From the NCBI GenBank assembly GCA_018902755.1, contig JAHIQI010000051.1, positions 1 to 64,000 on the forward strand: 64,000 nucleotides of DNA, written 5' to 3'. This document shows positions 53,727 through 63,247 of the stretch, piece after piece; within the stretch, counting starts at the first letter, position 1, and each line of letters opens with the position of its first letter. The DNA is from Pseudomonadota bacterium. Lineage in GTDB: Bacteria; Desulfobacterota; Desulfarculia; Desulfarculales; Desulfarculaceae. The translations under genes and the position numbers were made by a program. The notes under the pieces were generated by a model. The model was given only the letters and a program-made list of their open reading frames with translations. It was not told the DNA's origin and did not search any database.

Positions 53727-56700
53727 TCAGGCTGTCAGGATGCGGTTTACTTCCTTCAGCAGGCTGCTGAGGTCGAATGGCTTTTGCAAGACCCCCTGGG
53801 CCTGGGGATAAAGGTCGGCCACCTGATAGCGGTCTCCACCGTGGCCGGTGGTGATGATTATGCGGGCCTGGGGGTCCATGTCCCAGATGGCCTTGCCCGC
53901 GGCGCGTCCGTCCATCTTGGGCATGGCCAGGTCCATGAGCACCAGCTCGAAGGGCTCGCCCTTTTCCTGGGCCTGCTGGAAGGCCTCCACCCCCTGGGCC
54001 CCGTCGGAGGCCAGGGTCACCTGATAACCGAAGGTCTCCAAGGCCTGACGGCAGATATCGCGCACCGCCTCTTCGTCATCCACAACCAACAACCTCTGGC
54101 CGCTTCCCTTGGGCGTGGTCTCGCGGGAAAAGTCGCGACTGGAATCCAAACTAACACCCTCGCTTACCGGCAGGAAAATTCTAAAGGCGCCTCCGCCTTG
54201 CGGGCGATTAACAGCCAGGATGCCCCCTCCGTGGCTTTTTATCAAGGAATAAGCTACCGAAAGGCCCAGGCCGGTCCCCCGGCCCGGCTCCTTGGTGGTG
54301 AAAAAGGGCTCGAAGATGCGCTCCAACACCTCGGGGGGAATGCCCGGCCCGTCGTCGGCCACCTGCACCCTCACATAGGGCCCCGGCTTGGCCCAGGGAT
54401 GGGCCAGGCAAAATTCCTGGTTCAGGGAGGCCAGGCGGGTGGTCAGGCTCAGGTTGCCGTGGTCCTCCATGGCGTCGCGGGCGTTGAGCGCCAGGTTCAC
54501 CAGCACCTGCTCGATCTGGTTGGGGTTGGCCAACACCACCGGCAGGTCCTGGGCCAGGTCCAGGTTGATGCGGATGCCCGGCGGGAAAGTCTGGCGCAGC
54601 AGGCCCTCCATGTCCTTGATCACCTGATTCACCTGCACCGGCACCTTTTCCCCGGCTTCCATGCGGCTGAAGGTGAGCATCTTCTGGGTCAACGCCCCGG
54701 CGCGGCGGGTGCTCTGGTTCATCTTTTCCAGGGTCTGGCCCACCTCCGGGTCCAGCCCGGCGCGCATCTGCAAAATCTGGATGTAGCCCCTGAAGGTCAT
54801 CAGGATGTTGTTGAACTCGTGGGCCACGCCTCCGGCCAGGGTCCCCAGGGCCTCCATCTTCTGGGCGTGCTGCAGCTGGCGCTCCAGGCGCTCGCGCTCG
54901 GTGACGTCGCGCACGATGCCCTGCAGGGCCTGCTTGCCCTGGAAGCTGACCATGCCGGCCGACACCTCGCAGCGGAAGGTGGTGCCGTCCTTTTTTATGC
55001 AGGTGTATATCTCGTGATCGGTGCCCAGGCGCTGCCCCTCCGCCCTGGCCTCCACCCGCCGCCGGGCGCGGTTCATGTCCTCCGGGACCATCATCTCCCA
55101 CACGTTGCGCCCCAGGACCTCGCTCACCTTGTAGCCCATCATCTCGGCGGCGGTCTGGTTGACGAACAGCATGGTGCCCGAGGGTTGCTCGGTGATGAAG
55201 ATGCCGTAGGGCACGTTTTCCACCAGGGAGCGGTAGCGCTGCTGGGAAAGCTCCAGGGCCTGCTGGGCCTGCCGGGCCTCGGTCACGTCGCGGGCGATGG
55301 ACACCGCCGCCGCCTGGCCGTCCACGGTCACCCGCCGCCCGGACACCACCATGGGAATCTCCCGGCCGTCCTTGGCCAGGAAGGTGGCGCCGTGTCCCAG
55401 GCACTCGCCCTTTTCCCTGAGCTCCCGCCAGAAACGCTCCCGCGCGGCGGGGTCGGCCCACAGGCCCAGCCCCTCGTCGCCGCGCCCCAGCACTTCGCTG
55501 CGCTCATACCCCGTGGTGGCCAGGAAGCTGTCGTTGACCTCCAGAAAAACTTCTCCTTCCAAGCGATTGATCATCAAACTGTCCGGGCTGGCCTGGAAGG
55601 CGTTGTTGAACTTCTCCTCGCTGTTCTTGAGCGCCTCCAGGGCCTTTTTGCGCTCGCTTATGTCGTTGGCCACCCCCACCGCCTTGTCCAGCTCTCCACC
55701 GGGGCCGCGCACCGCCGAGACTACCAGCTCCACCCACACCACCTCGCCGCTGGAGCGCAGGTAGCGCTTTTCCTGGCGGTAATTGTCCAACTCCCCGCTG
55801 ACCAGCCGCTTGAAAAGCTCGGCGCTGGCCTCGCGGTCGTCGGGGTGGGTGATGTCCGACACCACCAGGCCCTCGAGCTGTTGGGGGGTGTAGCCCAGCA
55901 TGCCGCCCCAGGCGGGGTTGACCTGGATCATGCGGCCCTTGCGGTCGGTGATGGCGATGCCCAGGGAGGTGTGGTCGAACACCCCCCGGAAGCGCTCCTC
56001 GCTGGCCCGGAGGGCCATCTCGGCCCTGGCCCTGGTGGCCATCTCCCGGCTGAGCTGATCGTAGCTTTCCTTGAGCGCTTGGCGGCCCAGCTCCTCCTGG
56101 TCCAGGCGGGCGGCCAGCACCGCGTTGTGGTAGTTGGACCACACCAAAAGCCCCAGGCCGCCCATCAACAGCAGGGCGGCCAGGGCCAGGGCCAGGGAAA
56201 GCTGCCAGGGGCTGATCTCGCCCAGCCACATCCGGGCCGGAGAAAAGGAATAGACCACGAAGGGGGTCCCCTTGACCGGTTCGCCCATGCCCAGCCAGCG
56301 CCCGTCGTTGCCCGGCGAGGCGGGGACCGGGGGCAGAAGGTGGGCCTGGCCCAGGGAGCGGTCCAGCATGGCCGGCAGCATCTCCCGGGCCACCGGACCG
56401 GAACAGCCCACGGTCTGCAGGCCGCCCTCCAGCTTGACGGCCAACACCGTATCGCCCATGCCCGGTGCGTCCTTTTGCCGGATGAAACCGGCGCACAGCG
56501 CCGCGGTGTTGACCCAGCCCACCACGTAGCCCACCACGCGCCCGCTGTAGAAACAGGGCGCGCCCATGGCCACCTGGGCGCCCTCCCCCTTGGAGAGCAT
56601 CACCGGGCGGCTGCCCAGCTTGTCCAGGGTGGGCATGACCAGTCCTTCGGCCTGGGCGCCTCGCGGGTCCAGGGAGCGCTGCTCCACCAGCACCTTGCCG

Positions 56701-57083
56701 CCCGGCTCCACCAGGGCCAGGCGCAGCCACACCGGGCTGGGCCCCAGCAGTTTCCCGCTGGTCTCGCGCTCAAACATGCGGCCCACCTGGGCCAGGCTGG
56801 CCCCCAGGCCGTAGCGCAGGCTCATGCCCAGGGCCTTGCCGCCGAAGTAGGACTCCACCCGCTTGCTGCCGGACATCTGGCGCAGGTCGCCGGCAAGCTC
56901 GTTGTAGAAGAAGCTCACCGAGGTGGCCCGGAGGATCAGCTCCTGGTGGAAGCTCTCCAAATGGCTCTCGCGCAGGGCGGTCTGGGAGCGGTAATAGGCC
57001 CCCACCAGCACGGCCATCATCAGCACCAGGGCCATGCCCGCCCCGTACACCGCGAGCCATTTTTTGCTTAGCAACCTAACCAA
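53727..57083 (-). CDS. Hybrid sensor histidine kinase (Cache-like, three PAS, receiver)
   Basis: 1118 residues from a TTG with GGAG five bases upstream. TM1 about 10-31, a large periplasmic sensor, TM2 about 290-314. Then three PAS domains with the starts [34 protein letters not shown] and [17 protein letters not shown]. HisKA carries [11 protein letters not shown] (His near 753). HATPase has N-box [12 protein letters not shown] and [23 protein letters not shown]2 [13 protein letters not shown]. The C-terminal receiver has Asp near 1049 in [13 protein letters not shown]. All kinase and receiver residues look intact. A solute-binding protein gene precedes it. Confidence 0.92.
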   Translation of the reverse strand: MVRLLSKKWLAVYGAGMALVLMMAVLVGAYYRSQTALRESHLESFHQELILRATSVSFFYNELAGDLRQMSGSKRVESYFGGKALGMSLRYGLGASLAQVGRMFERETSGKLLGPSPVWLRLALVEPGGKVLVEQRSLDPRGAQAEGLVMPTLDKLGSRPVMLSKGEGAQVAMGAPCFYSGRVVGYVVGWVNTAALCAGFIRQKDAPGMGDTVLAVKLEGGLQTVGCSGPVAREMLPAMLDRSLGQAHLLPPVPASPGNDGRWLGMGEPVKGTPFVVYSFSPARMWLGEISPWQLSLALALAALLLMGGLGLLVWSNYHNAVLAARLDQEELGRQALKESYDQLSREMATRARAEMALRASEERFRGVFDHTSLGIAITDRKGRMIQVNPAWGGMLGYTPQQLEGLVVSDITHPDDREASAELFKRLVSGELDNYRQEKRYLRSSGEVVWVELVVSAVRGPGGELDKAVGVANDISERKKALEALKNSEEKFNNAFQASPDSLMINRLEGEVFLEVNDSFLATTGYERSEVLGRGDEGLGLWADPAARERFWRELREKGECLGHGATFLAKDGREIPMVVSGRRVTVDGQAAAVSIARDVTEARQAQQALELSQQRYRSLVENVPYGIFITEQPSGTMLFVNQTAAEMMGYKVSEVLGRNVWEMMVPEDMNRARRRVEARAEGQRLGTDHEIYTCIKKDGTTFRCEVSAGMVSFQGKQALQGIVRDVTERERLERQLQHAQKMEALGTLAGGVAHEFNNILMTFRGYIQILQMRAGLDPEVGQTLEKMNQSTRRAGALTQKMLTFSRMEAGEKVPVQVNQVIKDMEGLLRQTFPPGIRINLDLAQDLPVVLANPNQIEQVLVNLALNARDAMEDHGNLSLTTRLASLNQEFCLAHPWAKPGPYVRVQVADDGPGIPPEVLERIFEPFFTTKEPGRGTGLGLSVAYSLIKSHGGGILAVNRPQGGGAFRIFLPVSEGVSLDSSRDFSRETTPKGSGQRLLVVDDEEAVRDICRQALETFGYQVTLASDGAQGVEAFQQAQEKGEPFELVLMDLAMPKMDGRAAGKAIWDMDPQARIIITTGHGGDRYQVADLYPQAQGVLQKPFDLSSLLKEVNRILTA

Positions 57084-57129
57084 GAAGGCTCCACCTCAGA
57101 GGGACTATTGGACGGCAAGCGCCGATGGT

Positions 57130-58023
57130 TCAGCGCTCTTGGGCGAAAAACTCGGGGAAGTAGTCCACCACCGCGGGATAGTACTTTTGGGCCATGGCGC
57201 GGTAGCGGCCGCTACGCTTGAGCTGGGTCAGGAAGCGGTTGAACTCCCCGCGCAGGCGCGGCGATGACGGAGCGAAGGCCGCGGCCATCTGTTGCACCGG
57301 GGACACCGGGCCGATCACCTTGAGTTGGCCGGGCCATTTTTGCAAAGAGACCATGGCGTCGGGAGCGTCCTGCAAAAGGGCCTGGGACTGGCCCTGCACC
57401 ACCACGGCCACGATGTCGCTGACCTTGCCGGTGTAGTCGATGAGCTTGGCCCCGGCCTGGTCCAGCTGGTACTGGCGGCCGTCCAGGCAGGTGCCCGGCA
57501 CGCACAACACGCTCAGGTGCTTCAGGCGATTTTTGACCTGGGCCGCGTCCTTGCCCGGGTCGCCGCTGGGCTTGATGGGCTCCACCTTGACGTCGGCCCG
57601 GGCCACCAGCCACACCTGGTTGGGGAAGGTGGGCTGGGAAAAGGCCATCACCTTTTGGCGCCAGGGCAACACGGTGACCCCCCCGGCCCATACGTCGCCG
57701 CGCACCGGCTGGGGCTCCCCCAGCACCGCCTCGCCGCCGGTCATGCTTATCTTGCGCCCCAAAAGATCGCCTATCGCCGTGCCCCAGGTGGTGGGCACGA
57801 AACGGTAGCGCACCTTCAGGTGGGCGGCAAAGGCCTTCATCACCTCCACGCTCAGGCCGTCGCCCGCCCCGGTGATGAAGTTGGCGTAGGGCTCGCCCAT
57901 GTGGCGCAGCTCGCCCCGGGCCCGCAGTTGGTCCAGGTCATCTGCCGACGCCGGAGCGGCCAGGGTCAGTGCCAGGCACGCTAGACAGCAAAAAATCAGG
58001 GCCAAAAGTTCCCAACGATTCAT
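57130..58023 (-). CDS. Periplasmic solute-binding protein (SBP_bac_3 type)
   Basis: 297 residues from the ATG at 58023 (MNRWELL); the longer upstream in-frame start lacks sense as a signal. Signal peptide about 1-27 (...AAPASADD). It resembles extracellular amino-acid-binding proteins: LRARGELRHMGEPYANF, GLSVEVMKAFAAHL, TAIGDLLGRKISMTGG, and the C-terminal RFLTQLKRSGRYRAMAQKYYP. No ABC permease or ATPase is nearby, and the hybrid kinase follows by 46 bases, so it may be a ligand sensor for that kinase. Confidence 0.82.
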   Translation of the reverse strand: MNRWELLALIFCCLACLALTLAAPASADDLDQLRARGELRHMGEPYANFITGAGDGLSVEVMKAFAAHLKVRYRFVPTTWGTAIGDLLGRKISMTGGEAVLGEPQPVRGDVWAGGVTVLPWRQKVMAFSQPTFPNQVWLVARADVKVEPIKPSGDPGKDAAQVKNRLKHLSVLCVPGTCLDGRQYQLDQAGAKLIDYTGKVSDIVAVVVQGQSQALLQDAPDAMVSLQKWPGQLKVIGPVSPVQQMAAAFAPSSPRLRGEFNRFLTQLKRSGRYRAMAQKYYPAVVDYFPEFFAQER

Positions 58024-58259
58024 GAGCCCCCCCGGAAGATGAGTATAGCCAAATACTCCACCGGATCGGTGCGGACCGGAACCACATCCTATGGATATTA
58101 ATGTTGCAACATAATCGCTTCGTTTAGTATGCCAAAGTCCGGTGGAGTCCACCAGCCCCGCGCGACATGGCCGGGCGGGGCTTGTGGGCCGGGGCGGGCC
58201 GTGTCATAGTGAGGCAACCCGCCGGGGAGGCGGGGCATTTCTCCAGGCGGAGGTCGGGC

Positions 58260-59447
58260 TTGCGCATAGGCATGGTGGTTCAGCGCTACGGCGAGGGGGT
58301 GGACGGCGGGGCCGAGGTCCACTGCCGGGCCGTGGCCCAGCGCCTGGCCGCACGGGGCCACCAGGTCACAATGCTCACCACCACCGCCCAGGACTACCTC
58401 TCCTGGGCCAACCACTTCCCGCCCGGCGACAGCGAGCTGGACGGGGTGGCCGTGAAACGCTTCCCGGTGGCCAAGCGGCGCTGGATGCGCCCCTTCAACC
58501 TCTGGTCCCGCAAGGTCTACCGGGGCGGCCAGCCCATCGACGTGCAGTGGCGCTGGCTGGTGCGCCAGGGTCCCTATTGCCCGGAGCTGATCCAGCACCT
58601 GGTGGATCATGAGGGCGACTACCAGGCCATCGTCTTTTTCACCTACCTGTATTTCCCCACCGCGGCGGGCCTGCCCCTGGTGCCCCGGCGGGCCCTGCTG
58701 GTGCCCACGGCCCACGACGAGCCCACCCTGTATCTGCCCCTGTTCCGTCCGGTGTTCCACCTGCCCCGGGTGATCATCTACAACACCCACAGCGAACGGG
58801 AGTTGGTTCAACGGGTCACGGGCAACAGTCAGGTGCCGGGCAGGGTGGTGGCACTGGGCATAGACCCGCCCGCCGCCGGAGGCGGGGCGGAGTTCAAGAA
58901 GCGCCACGGCATCGACGGGCCCATGCTCTTGTACCTGGGCCGGGTGGACGTGATGAAGGGCTGCCGGGACATGCTGGAGCACTTCGCGCGCCTGAGCGGG
59001 GGCAGCGGGCGGGCAGGGCTCAAGCTGGTCTTGGTGGGCAAACAGCGCATGGAAGTCCCCAAGCACCCCGGCGTCGTGAGCCTGGGGTTCGTTTCCGACG
59101 CCGAGCGCGACGCGGCCCTGGACGCGGCCGACCTTTTGGTGATGCCCTCGCCCCACGAGAGCCTGTCCATGGTCACCCTGGAGGCCTCGGCTGCCATGAA
59201 GCCGGTGCTGGTCAACGCCCAGTGCCAGGTGCTGGCCGAATACGTGGCCAAGGCCGGGGCGGGCCTGGCCTACCGGGACTACGAACAGTTCCAGGCGGCG
59301 GTGGAGCGCCTGCTGGGCGATCCCGCCCAGGCCACGTCCATGGGGCGGGCGGGCGCGGCCTACGTGGCGGAGCACTACGGCTGGGAGCCGGTGCTCACCG
59401 CCTACGAGGAAGAGATGGGCTGGGTGGCCGAAGAGGCGCAAAAGTAA
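58260..59447 (+). CDS. Glycosyltransferase, GT-B fold (family 4-like)
   Basis: 395 residues. The start is a TTG at 58260 with GGAGG six bases upstream, giving MRIGMVVQRYGEGVDGGAE, the usual GT4 N-terminus; in-frame codons further up are not family-like. Acceptor-domain motif GGAEVHCRAVAQRLAARGHQV. Donor-domain motif PSPHESLSMVTLEASAAMKPVLV with the Glu typical of retaining enzymes. Cytoplasmic face, sugar and acceptor unknown. Confidence 0.87.
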   Translation: MRIGMVVQRYGEGVDGGAEVHCRAVAQRLAARGHQVTMLTTTAQDYLSWANHFPPGDSELDGVAVKRFPVAKRRWMRPFNLWSRKVYRGGQPIDVQWRWLVRQGPYCPELIQHLVDHEGDYQAIVFFTYLYFPTAAGLPLVPRRALLVPTAHDEPTLYLPLFRPVFHLPRVIIYNTHSERELVQRVTGNSQVPGRVVALGIDPPAAGGGAEFKKRHGIDGPMLLYLGRVDVMKGCRDMLEHFARLSGGSGRAGLKLVLVGKQRMEVPKHPGVVSLGFVSDAERDAALDAADLLVMPSPHESLSMVTLEASAAMKPVLVNAQCQVLAEYVAKAGAGLAYRDYEQFQAAVERLLGDPAQATSMGRAGAAYVAEHYGWEPVLTAYEEEMGWVAEEAQK

Positions 59448-59449
59448 CC

Positions 59450-60598
59450 ATGCAGATAGGCATAGACATCTGCCGCCTCACCGACCCCTGGACAGGCATC
59501 GGCAACTACATCGCCAACCTGTTGGCCGGCCTGGCCGCCGTGGACCGGGACAACCAGTACATCCTCTATCCCTATTTCCCAGAGTGCTTCCCCCGGCGGG
59601 TAAAGGACATGGCCCAGTTCGTGCCGCCCCAGGACAACTTCTCCCTGTGGGGTGCCGGGCGTCCCGAGCTTTTGGTAAAGCTGCTGTGGTTCAAGCTCAA
59701 GCTGCCCCAGCCCTGGTTTTTGGCCAAGCCCGCGGTGACCCACTCCACCAACTTGGCCGGGCCGCGCCTGACCCACGGCAAGCTGGTGGTCACGGTGCAC
59801 GACCTCTCCTTCTGCCGCCAGCCCCAGTGGCACAAGCAGGCCAACAACGAGTTCAGCCTGCGGGCCCTGACGAACGCGGTGGCCAAAGCCGACCTTCTTA
59901 TCGCGCCGTCCAGGTTCACCGCCCTGGAGTTGGAGGAGCTTTACCCCGCCACCCGGGGCCGGGTGCGGGTGGTGTCCGAGGCGGTGCTGCCGGTGTATCG
60001 CCCGGCCACGGACCCCGCCCCGGTGCGCGAGGTGTTGGCGCGCCACGGCCTGGAGCGGCCCTACCTGCTGTTCGTGGGCACCCTGGAGCCGCGCAAGAAC
60101 CTGGTGCGCCTGCTGGCCGCCTACGAGCGCCTGGTGGCCGGAGGGCAGGACGAGTTCGATCTGGTGTTGGCCGGAGGCACCGGCTGGAAGGCCGGGCCCA
60201 TCGAGGAGGCCCTGAGCCACAGCCCGGTGCGCGAACGCATCCGCCGCCTGGGCTACGTGCCCGGCCCGGACCTGCCCGCCCTGTACCAGGGGGCCTGGGC
60301 CCTGGTCTACCCCTCGCTGTATGAAGGCTTCGGCCTGCCGGTGCTGGAGGCCCTGGCCTGCGGCGTGCCGGTGGTCACCTCGGCCGCCGCCTCCCTGCCC
60401 GAGGTGGGCGGCGACGCGGCCCTGTACCTGGACCCCGAGGACCCGGAACAGCTGTTGGACGCCCTGGAGCGCATCACCGGCCAACCGGGCCTGCGCGAGG
60501 ACCTGGCCGCCAAGGCCCCCACCCAGGCGGGGCGTTTTTCTCAAGAAGCCATGGGCCGGACGGCCCTGGCGGTGTACCGGGAGGCTGCGGAACTTTAG
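59450..60598 (+). CDS. Glycosyltransferase family 1/4
   Basis: 382 residues, two bases after the previous gene. GIDICRLTDPWTGIGNYIANLL start, HDLSF, IAPSRFTALEL, and LLFVGTLEPRKNLVRLLAAY. The retaining donor motif is YPSLYEGFGLPVLEALACGVPVVTS (here in two halves). With the neighbour it likely builds a polysaccharide or glycolipid. Confidence 0.9.
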   Translation: MQIGIDICRLTDPWTGIGNYIANLLAGLAAVDRDNQYILYPYFPECFPRRVKDMAQFVPPQDNFSLWGAGRPELLVKLLWFKLKLPQPWFLAKPAVTHSTNLAGPRLTHGKLVVTVHDLSFCRQPQWHKQANNEFSLRALTNAVAKADLLIAPSRFTALELEELYPATRGRVRVVSEAVLPVYRPATDPAPVREVLARHGLERPYLLFVGTLEPRKNLVRLLAAYERLVAGGQDEFDLVLAGGTGWKAGPIEEALSHSPVRERIRRLGYVPGPDLPALYQGAWALVYPSLYEGFGLPVLEALACGVPVVTSAAASLPEVGGDAALYLDPEDPEQLLDALERITGQPGLREDLAAKAPTQAGRFSQEAMGRTALAVYREAAEL

Positions 60599-60600
60599 CC

Positions 60601-61461
60601 TTACTTCTTGGCTCCGGGCGCGGGCTTGCCCTTGCCCTTGGCCTTGTCCTTGGCGGGCAGCGCCTCCTGCTCCTTCTCCTCCTTGGCCTTTTGCTCCTCA
60701 TCCTCCTGGTCGTACAGCTCCTGACGCTCCCGGTAGTGCCGCAGCATCCGGTTGAGCCGGTCGGGGTCTGCCAGGATAACGCTCACCTGATCGGCAAAAT
60801 CGCAGGCCCCCTGACGGGTCACCAGCAGGCGCTCCGAAGAGCCGGCCGGGCTGGTCACCCGGAGGTTATGGGAAAGCATGGGCTCTACGCCGGGTACGTA
60901 GCAGGGCACCGAGGCGATGAAGCTGCCCTGCTCGTCGGTGAGCCCCTCGCGGAAAAAAGGCCGCTGCCGGGTGGACAGGCTCACCTGGGCCTGGGGCACC
61001 GGCTTGCCCTGATCGTCCACCACCAGCACCCTTATCTCGCGCAAGGGCAAGGCCGAGGAGGGGACAGCCTCCAACGGGGATTGCGGGCTGTAGCCCAGGC
61101 CGGGAGGGCGGGACGGGGCTTGGGGATAGGGCGATGCGGGTCCAGCCGCGTCCGGGGCCTGGGCTGGCGGAGAAACCGGCTCCGGGGTGCGCGAGCCTGG
61201 AGGGTTCAGCAAAGGATCGTTGCTGAAACGGTAGCGGGGCTTGGGGGCCTCGGTGGTGGTGGTTTGGCCCTGGGCGGCCGGGTCGTCCTTTTTGTCCTGG
61301 TCCTCGGCGGGGGGCGGCGGGGGGCGGCCGTAGATGGCCCGGTACCTCATCTCGTCCAGGCCGGAGCCCGGCTTGCCCGGCGCATACTGGGCCGTAGCCG
61401 GCGCGGCCCCCCAGAGGGCCGCCAGCAAAACGAGCAGACACCAAAGCCAAAAGCGGGTCAT
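60601..61461 (-). CDS. Secreted Pro-rich protein with carboxypeptidase-regulatory-like domain
   Basis: 286 residues from the ATG at 61461 with GGGAGG four bases upstream. Signal peptide about 1-24 (...APATAQYA). A Pro/Gln-rich disordered stretch (about 30-130), a beta-sandwich of the CarboxypepD_reg type (IRVLVVDDQGKPVPQAQVSLST, about 135-220), and a Glu/Lys-rich helical tail ending in Lys. Unknown function. The frame is open upstream into a gene relic (61483-61614). Confidence 0.75.
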   Translation of the reverse strand: MTRFWLWCLLVLLAALWGAAPATAQYAPGKPGSGLDEMRYRAIYGRPPPPPAEDQDKKDDPAAQGQTTTTEAPKPRYRFSNDPLLNPPGSRTPEPVSPPAQAPDAAGPASPYPQAPSRPPGLGYSPQSPLEAVPSSALPLREIRVLVVDDQGKPVPQAQVSLSTRQRPFFREGLTDEQGSFIASVPCYVPGVEPMLSHNLRVTSPAGSSERLLVTRQGACDFADQVSVILADPDRLNRMLRHYRERQELYDQEDEEQKAKEEKEQEALPAKDKAKGKGKPAPGAKK

Positions 61462-61482
61462 GCCGCCTCCCAAAATGCTCAT

Positions 61483-61614
61483 TCCTTTTGGCCGGGTGCG
61501 GCCCTCGAGGATGTTCAGGATGGTAAGGGCCTCCACCCTCTGCTTGCCCAGGCGGCGGTCGTCCAGGGCCGCCGCCGAGGCCGCGAAATCGGCATAGGGC
61601 AGGAAGGTCTGCAC
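61483..61614 (-). pseudogene. 5' relic of an MSMEG_6728-like (pyrimidine-dimer glycosylase-type) gene
   Basis: An intact GGGGAGG site (61626-61620) and GTG at 61614 start MQTFLPYADFAASAAALDDR then RLGKQRVEALTILNI, which I recognise as the conserved N-terminus of the MSMEG_6728-like/DUF1722-neighbour group. After about 44 codons the homology ends and the frame runs straight into the next gene's signal peptide. A deletion has probably removed the rest. The family name is from memory. Confidence 0.55.
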
Positions 61615-61731
61615 CAAATCCTCCCCGGCGCGAGAGCCACGCCGCCAACCGGTATCCGGGCCGCCCCTGAACCGACGGCTTCCGGCAAATCTCGGCGCGG
61701 GTTGCACCGCCCCCCGGCGCAGCCGGGCCGT

Positions 61732-62427
61732 CTAGGGCCGGGCGATGCGCCGGATGCCGTCGCTCCCGGCCACGATCACCTCGCTGGCCAGGCCCAGGAA
61801 CAGGCCGTGATCCACCAGCCCGGCCCGGCCCTCCAGGGAGCGGGCCACCCCCGCCGGGTCCGGCATGGGGCCGAAGTTGCAGTCGATGATCCAGTTGCCC
61901 TGGTCGGTGACCAGGGGATCGCCGCCCTCCATCAGGCGCAACTTCACCACCGCCCCCAGGGAGCGGACGTATTCGCTGACCGGCCGCAGGGCGAAGGGCA
62001 CCACCTCCACCGGCAGGGCCCACTTTTCGCCCAGTTGGGCGCTCATCTTGGACTCGTCCACGATGATGATCTCGCGCTTGGAGGCCTGGGCCACCACCTT
62101 CTCGCGCAGCAGGGCCCCGCCGCCGCCCTTGATCAGGTTGAGCGCGGGGTCCACCTCGTCGGCCCCGTCCACGGTGAGGTCCATCACCGGGTGCTCGTCC
62201 AGGGTGGACACCTTGAGCCCCAGGGAGCGGGCCTCCTTGTCCATGGCCAGGGCGCAGGCCACCCCGGTGATATCCTTCAGTTCGCCCGAGGCCACCTTCT
62301 TGGCCAGGCTGCGCACGAACAACAGGGCCGTGCTGCCGTAGCCCAGGCCCACGGTCATGCCCGAGCGCACCTCGTTCACCGCCGCGTCGGCCGCCAGTTG
62401 TTTTAGCCGGGTCTGCTCGTCGCTCAT
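61732..62427 (-). CDS. rpiA: Ribose-5-phosphate isomerase A
   Basis: Pentose phosphate pathway: ribose-5-P to ribulose-5-P. 231 residues. MTVGLGYGSTA near the N-terminus, TVDGADEVDPALNLIKGGGGALLREK with the catalytic Asp/Glu/Lys, and the end GLVDHGLFLGLASEVIVAG. Family GlxxGxGSTA reads GLGYGSTA. Confidence 0.93.
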   Translation of the reverse strand: MSDEQTRLKQLAADAAVNEVRSGMTVGLGYGSTALLFVRSLAKKVASGELKDITGVACALAMDKEARSLGLKVSTLDEHPVMDLTVDGADEVDPALNLIKGGGGALLREKVVAQASKREIIIVDESKMSAQLGEKWALPVEVVPFALRPVSEYVRSLGAVVKLRLMEGGDPLVTDQGNWIIDCNFGPMPDPAGVARSLEGRAGLVDHGLFLGLASEVIVAGSDGIRRIARP

Positions 62428-62509
62428 CCGCTTCGCTCCGCCAGGGTTGGGTTCCTGGCCCGAAGGTTTACCATCTTTTGGGGTGCTTGGGCCAGGCCCA
62501 GCTTTCGCC

Positions 62510-63079
62510 TTATTTGATGCCCGCCTGGACGGCCATGTCCTCCAGGAACCGCTTGCCCGGGGGCAACTCGCCGCTGGCCGCGTAGAGCACCCGGCTGCCC
62601 CCGCCGGGCAGGCGCTGGATCGCCACGAAATAGGGGGTGTAGACCGTGCCCAAAATCTCGGCGCACTTCACCTTGTAGTCGGGCACCACCGGGAAGGGCA
62701 CCTTGTAGTGGCGCACGTAGCCCTCCACCTCCTCGCCGGTATTGCTGGCCCCGATGCCCACCATCTTGATCTTGGAGCCCCAGCCCTTTTGCTGGATCAG
62801 CTCGTAGAGGGCGTTGATCCTGGGGGCCTGGCGCTGGCAGTGGGGGCAGTAGATGTTGAGGAACTCCACGATGACCAGGTCGGCGTCCACCTTGGCCGGG
62901 TCCAGGCCGTCGCCCGGCTTCAGGCCCAAATAGGCCCGCTGCCCGGCGTCCTCGGGGGCTTGGAACTTGGCGGAGGGGAAAGGCCCTCCCACCTTGAGCA
63001 TGCCCTTGCCCCCGTTGGCCAGGGCCATGGGAGCGGCCAAAAGCAGGGCCGCCAGAACCACGGCCAACGCCTTGTACAT
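62510..63079 (-). CDS. TlpA-like thioredoxin-fold protein, secreted
   Basis: 189 residues. Signal peptide about 1-21 (...APMALANG). Redox motif IYCPHC (C78, C81) in a TlpA/ResA-like fold, with an extension FPVVPDYKVKCAEILGTVYTPYFVAI carrying the cis-Pro. Probably a periplasmic disulfide reductase or peroxiredoxin-like protein; partner unknown. 82 bases before rpiA on the same strand. Confidence 0.88.
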   Translation of the reverse strand: MYKALAVVLAALLLAAPMALANGGKGMLKVGGPFPSAKFQAPEDAGQRAYLGLKPGDGLDPAKVDADLVIVEFLNIYCPHCQRQAPRINALYELIQQKGWGSKIKMVGIGASNTGEEVEGYVRHYKVPFPVVPDYKVKCAEILGTVYTPYFVAIQRLPGGGSRVLYAASGELPPGKRFLEDMAVQAGIK

Positions 63080-63247
63080 CGAAAACCTCCTGACTCAATC
63101 CCCCTGCCCTGTTCGCAAACCCCTTGTATGAATCTTAGCAGAAAGGGCCCGCCCCGCGCCCGGGGCTTGCCCGTGGGGCGCCACCCGGCGTAGGCTCAAG
63201 AATAGGCCCCCGGACCAATCCAAACCGGGGCAACGGGAGGAACAAAG

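Noticed and set aside
53694..57071. Open frame of 1125 codons on the plus strand opposite the hybrid histidine kinase
   Set aside because: It is a GC-bias shadow: composition is His/Gly/Leu/Gln-rich with no domain pattern, while the minus frame shows complete PAS, kinase and receiver motifs.
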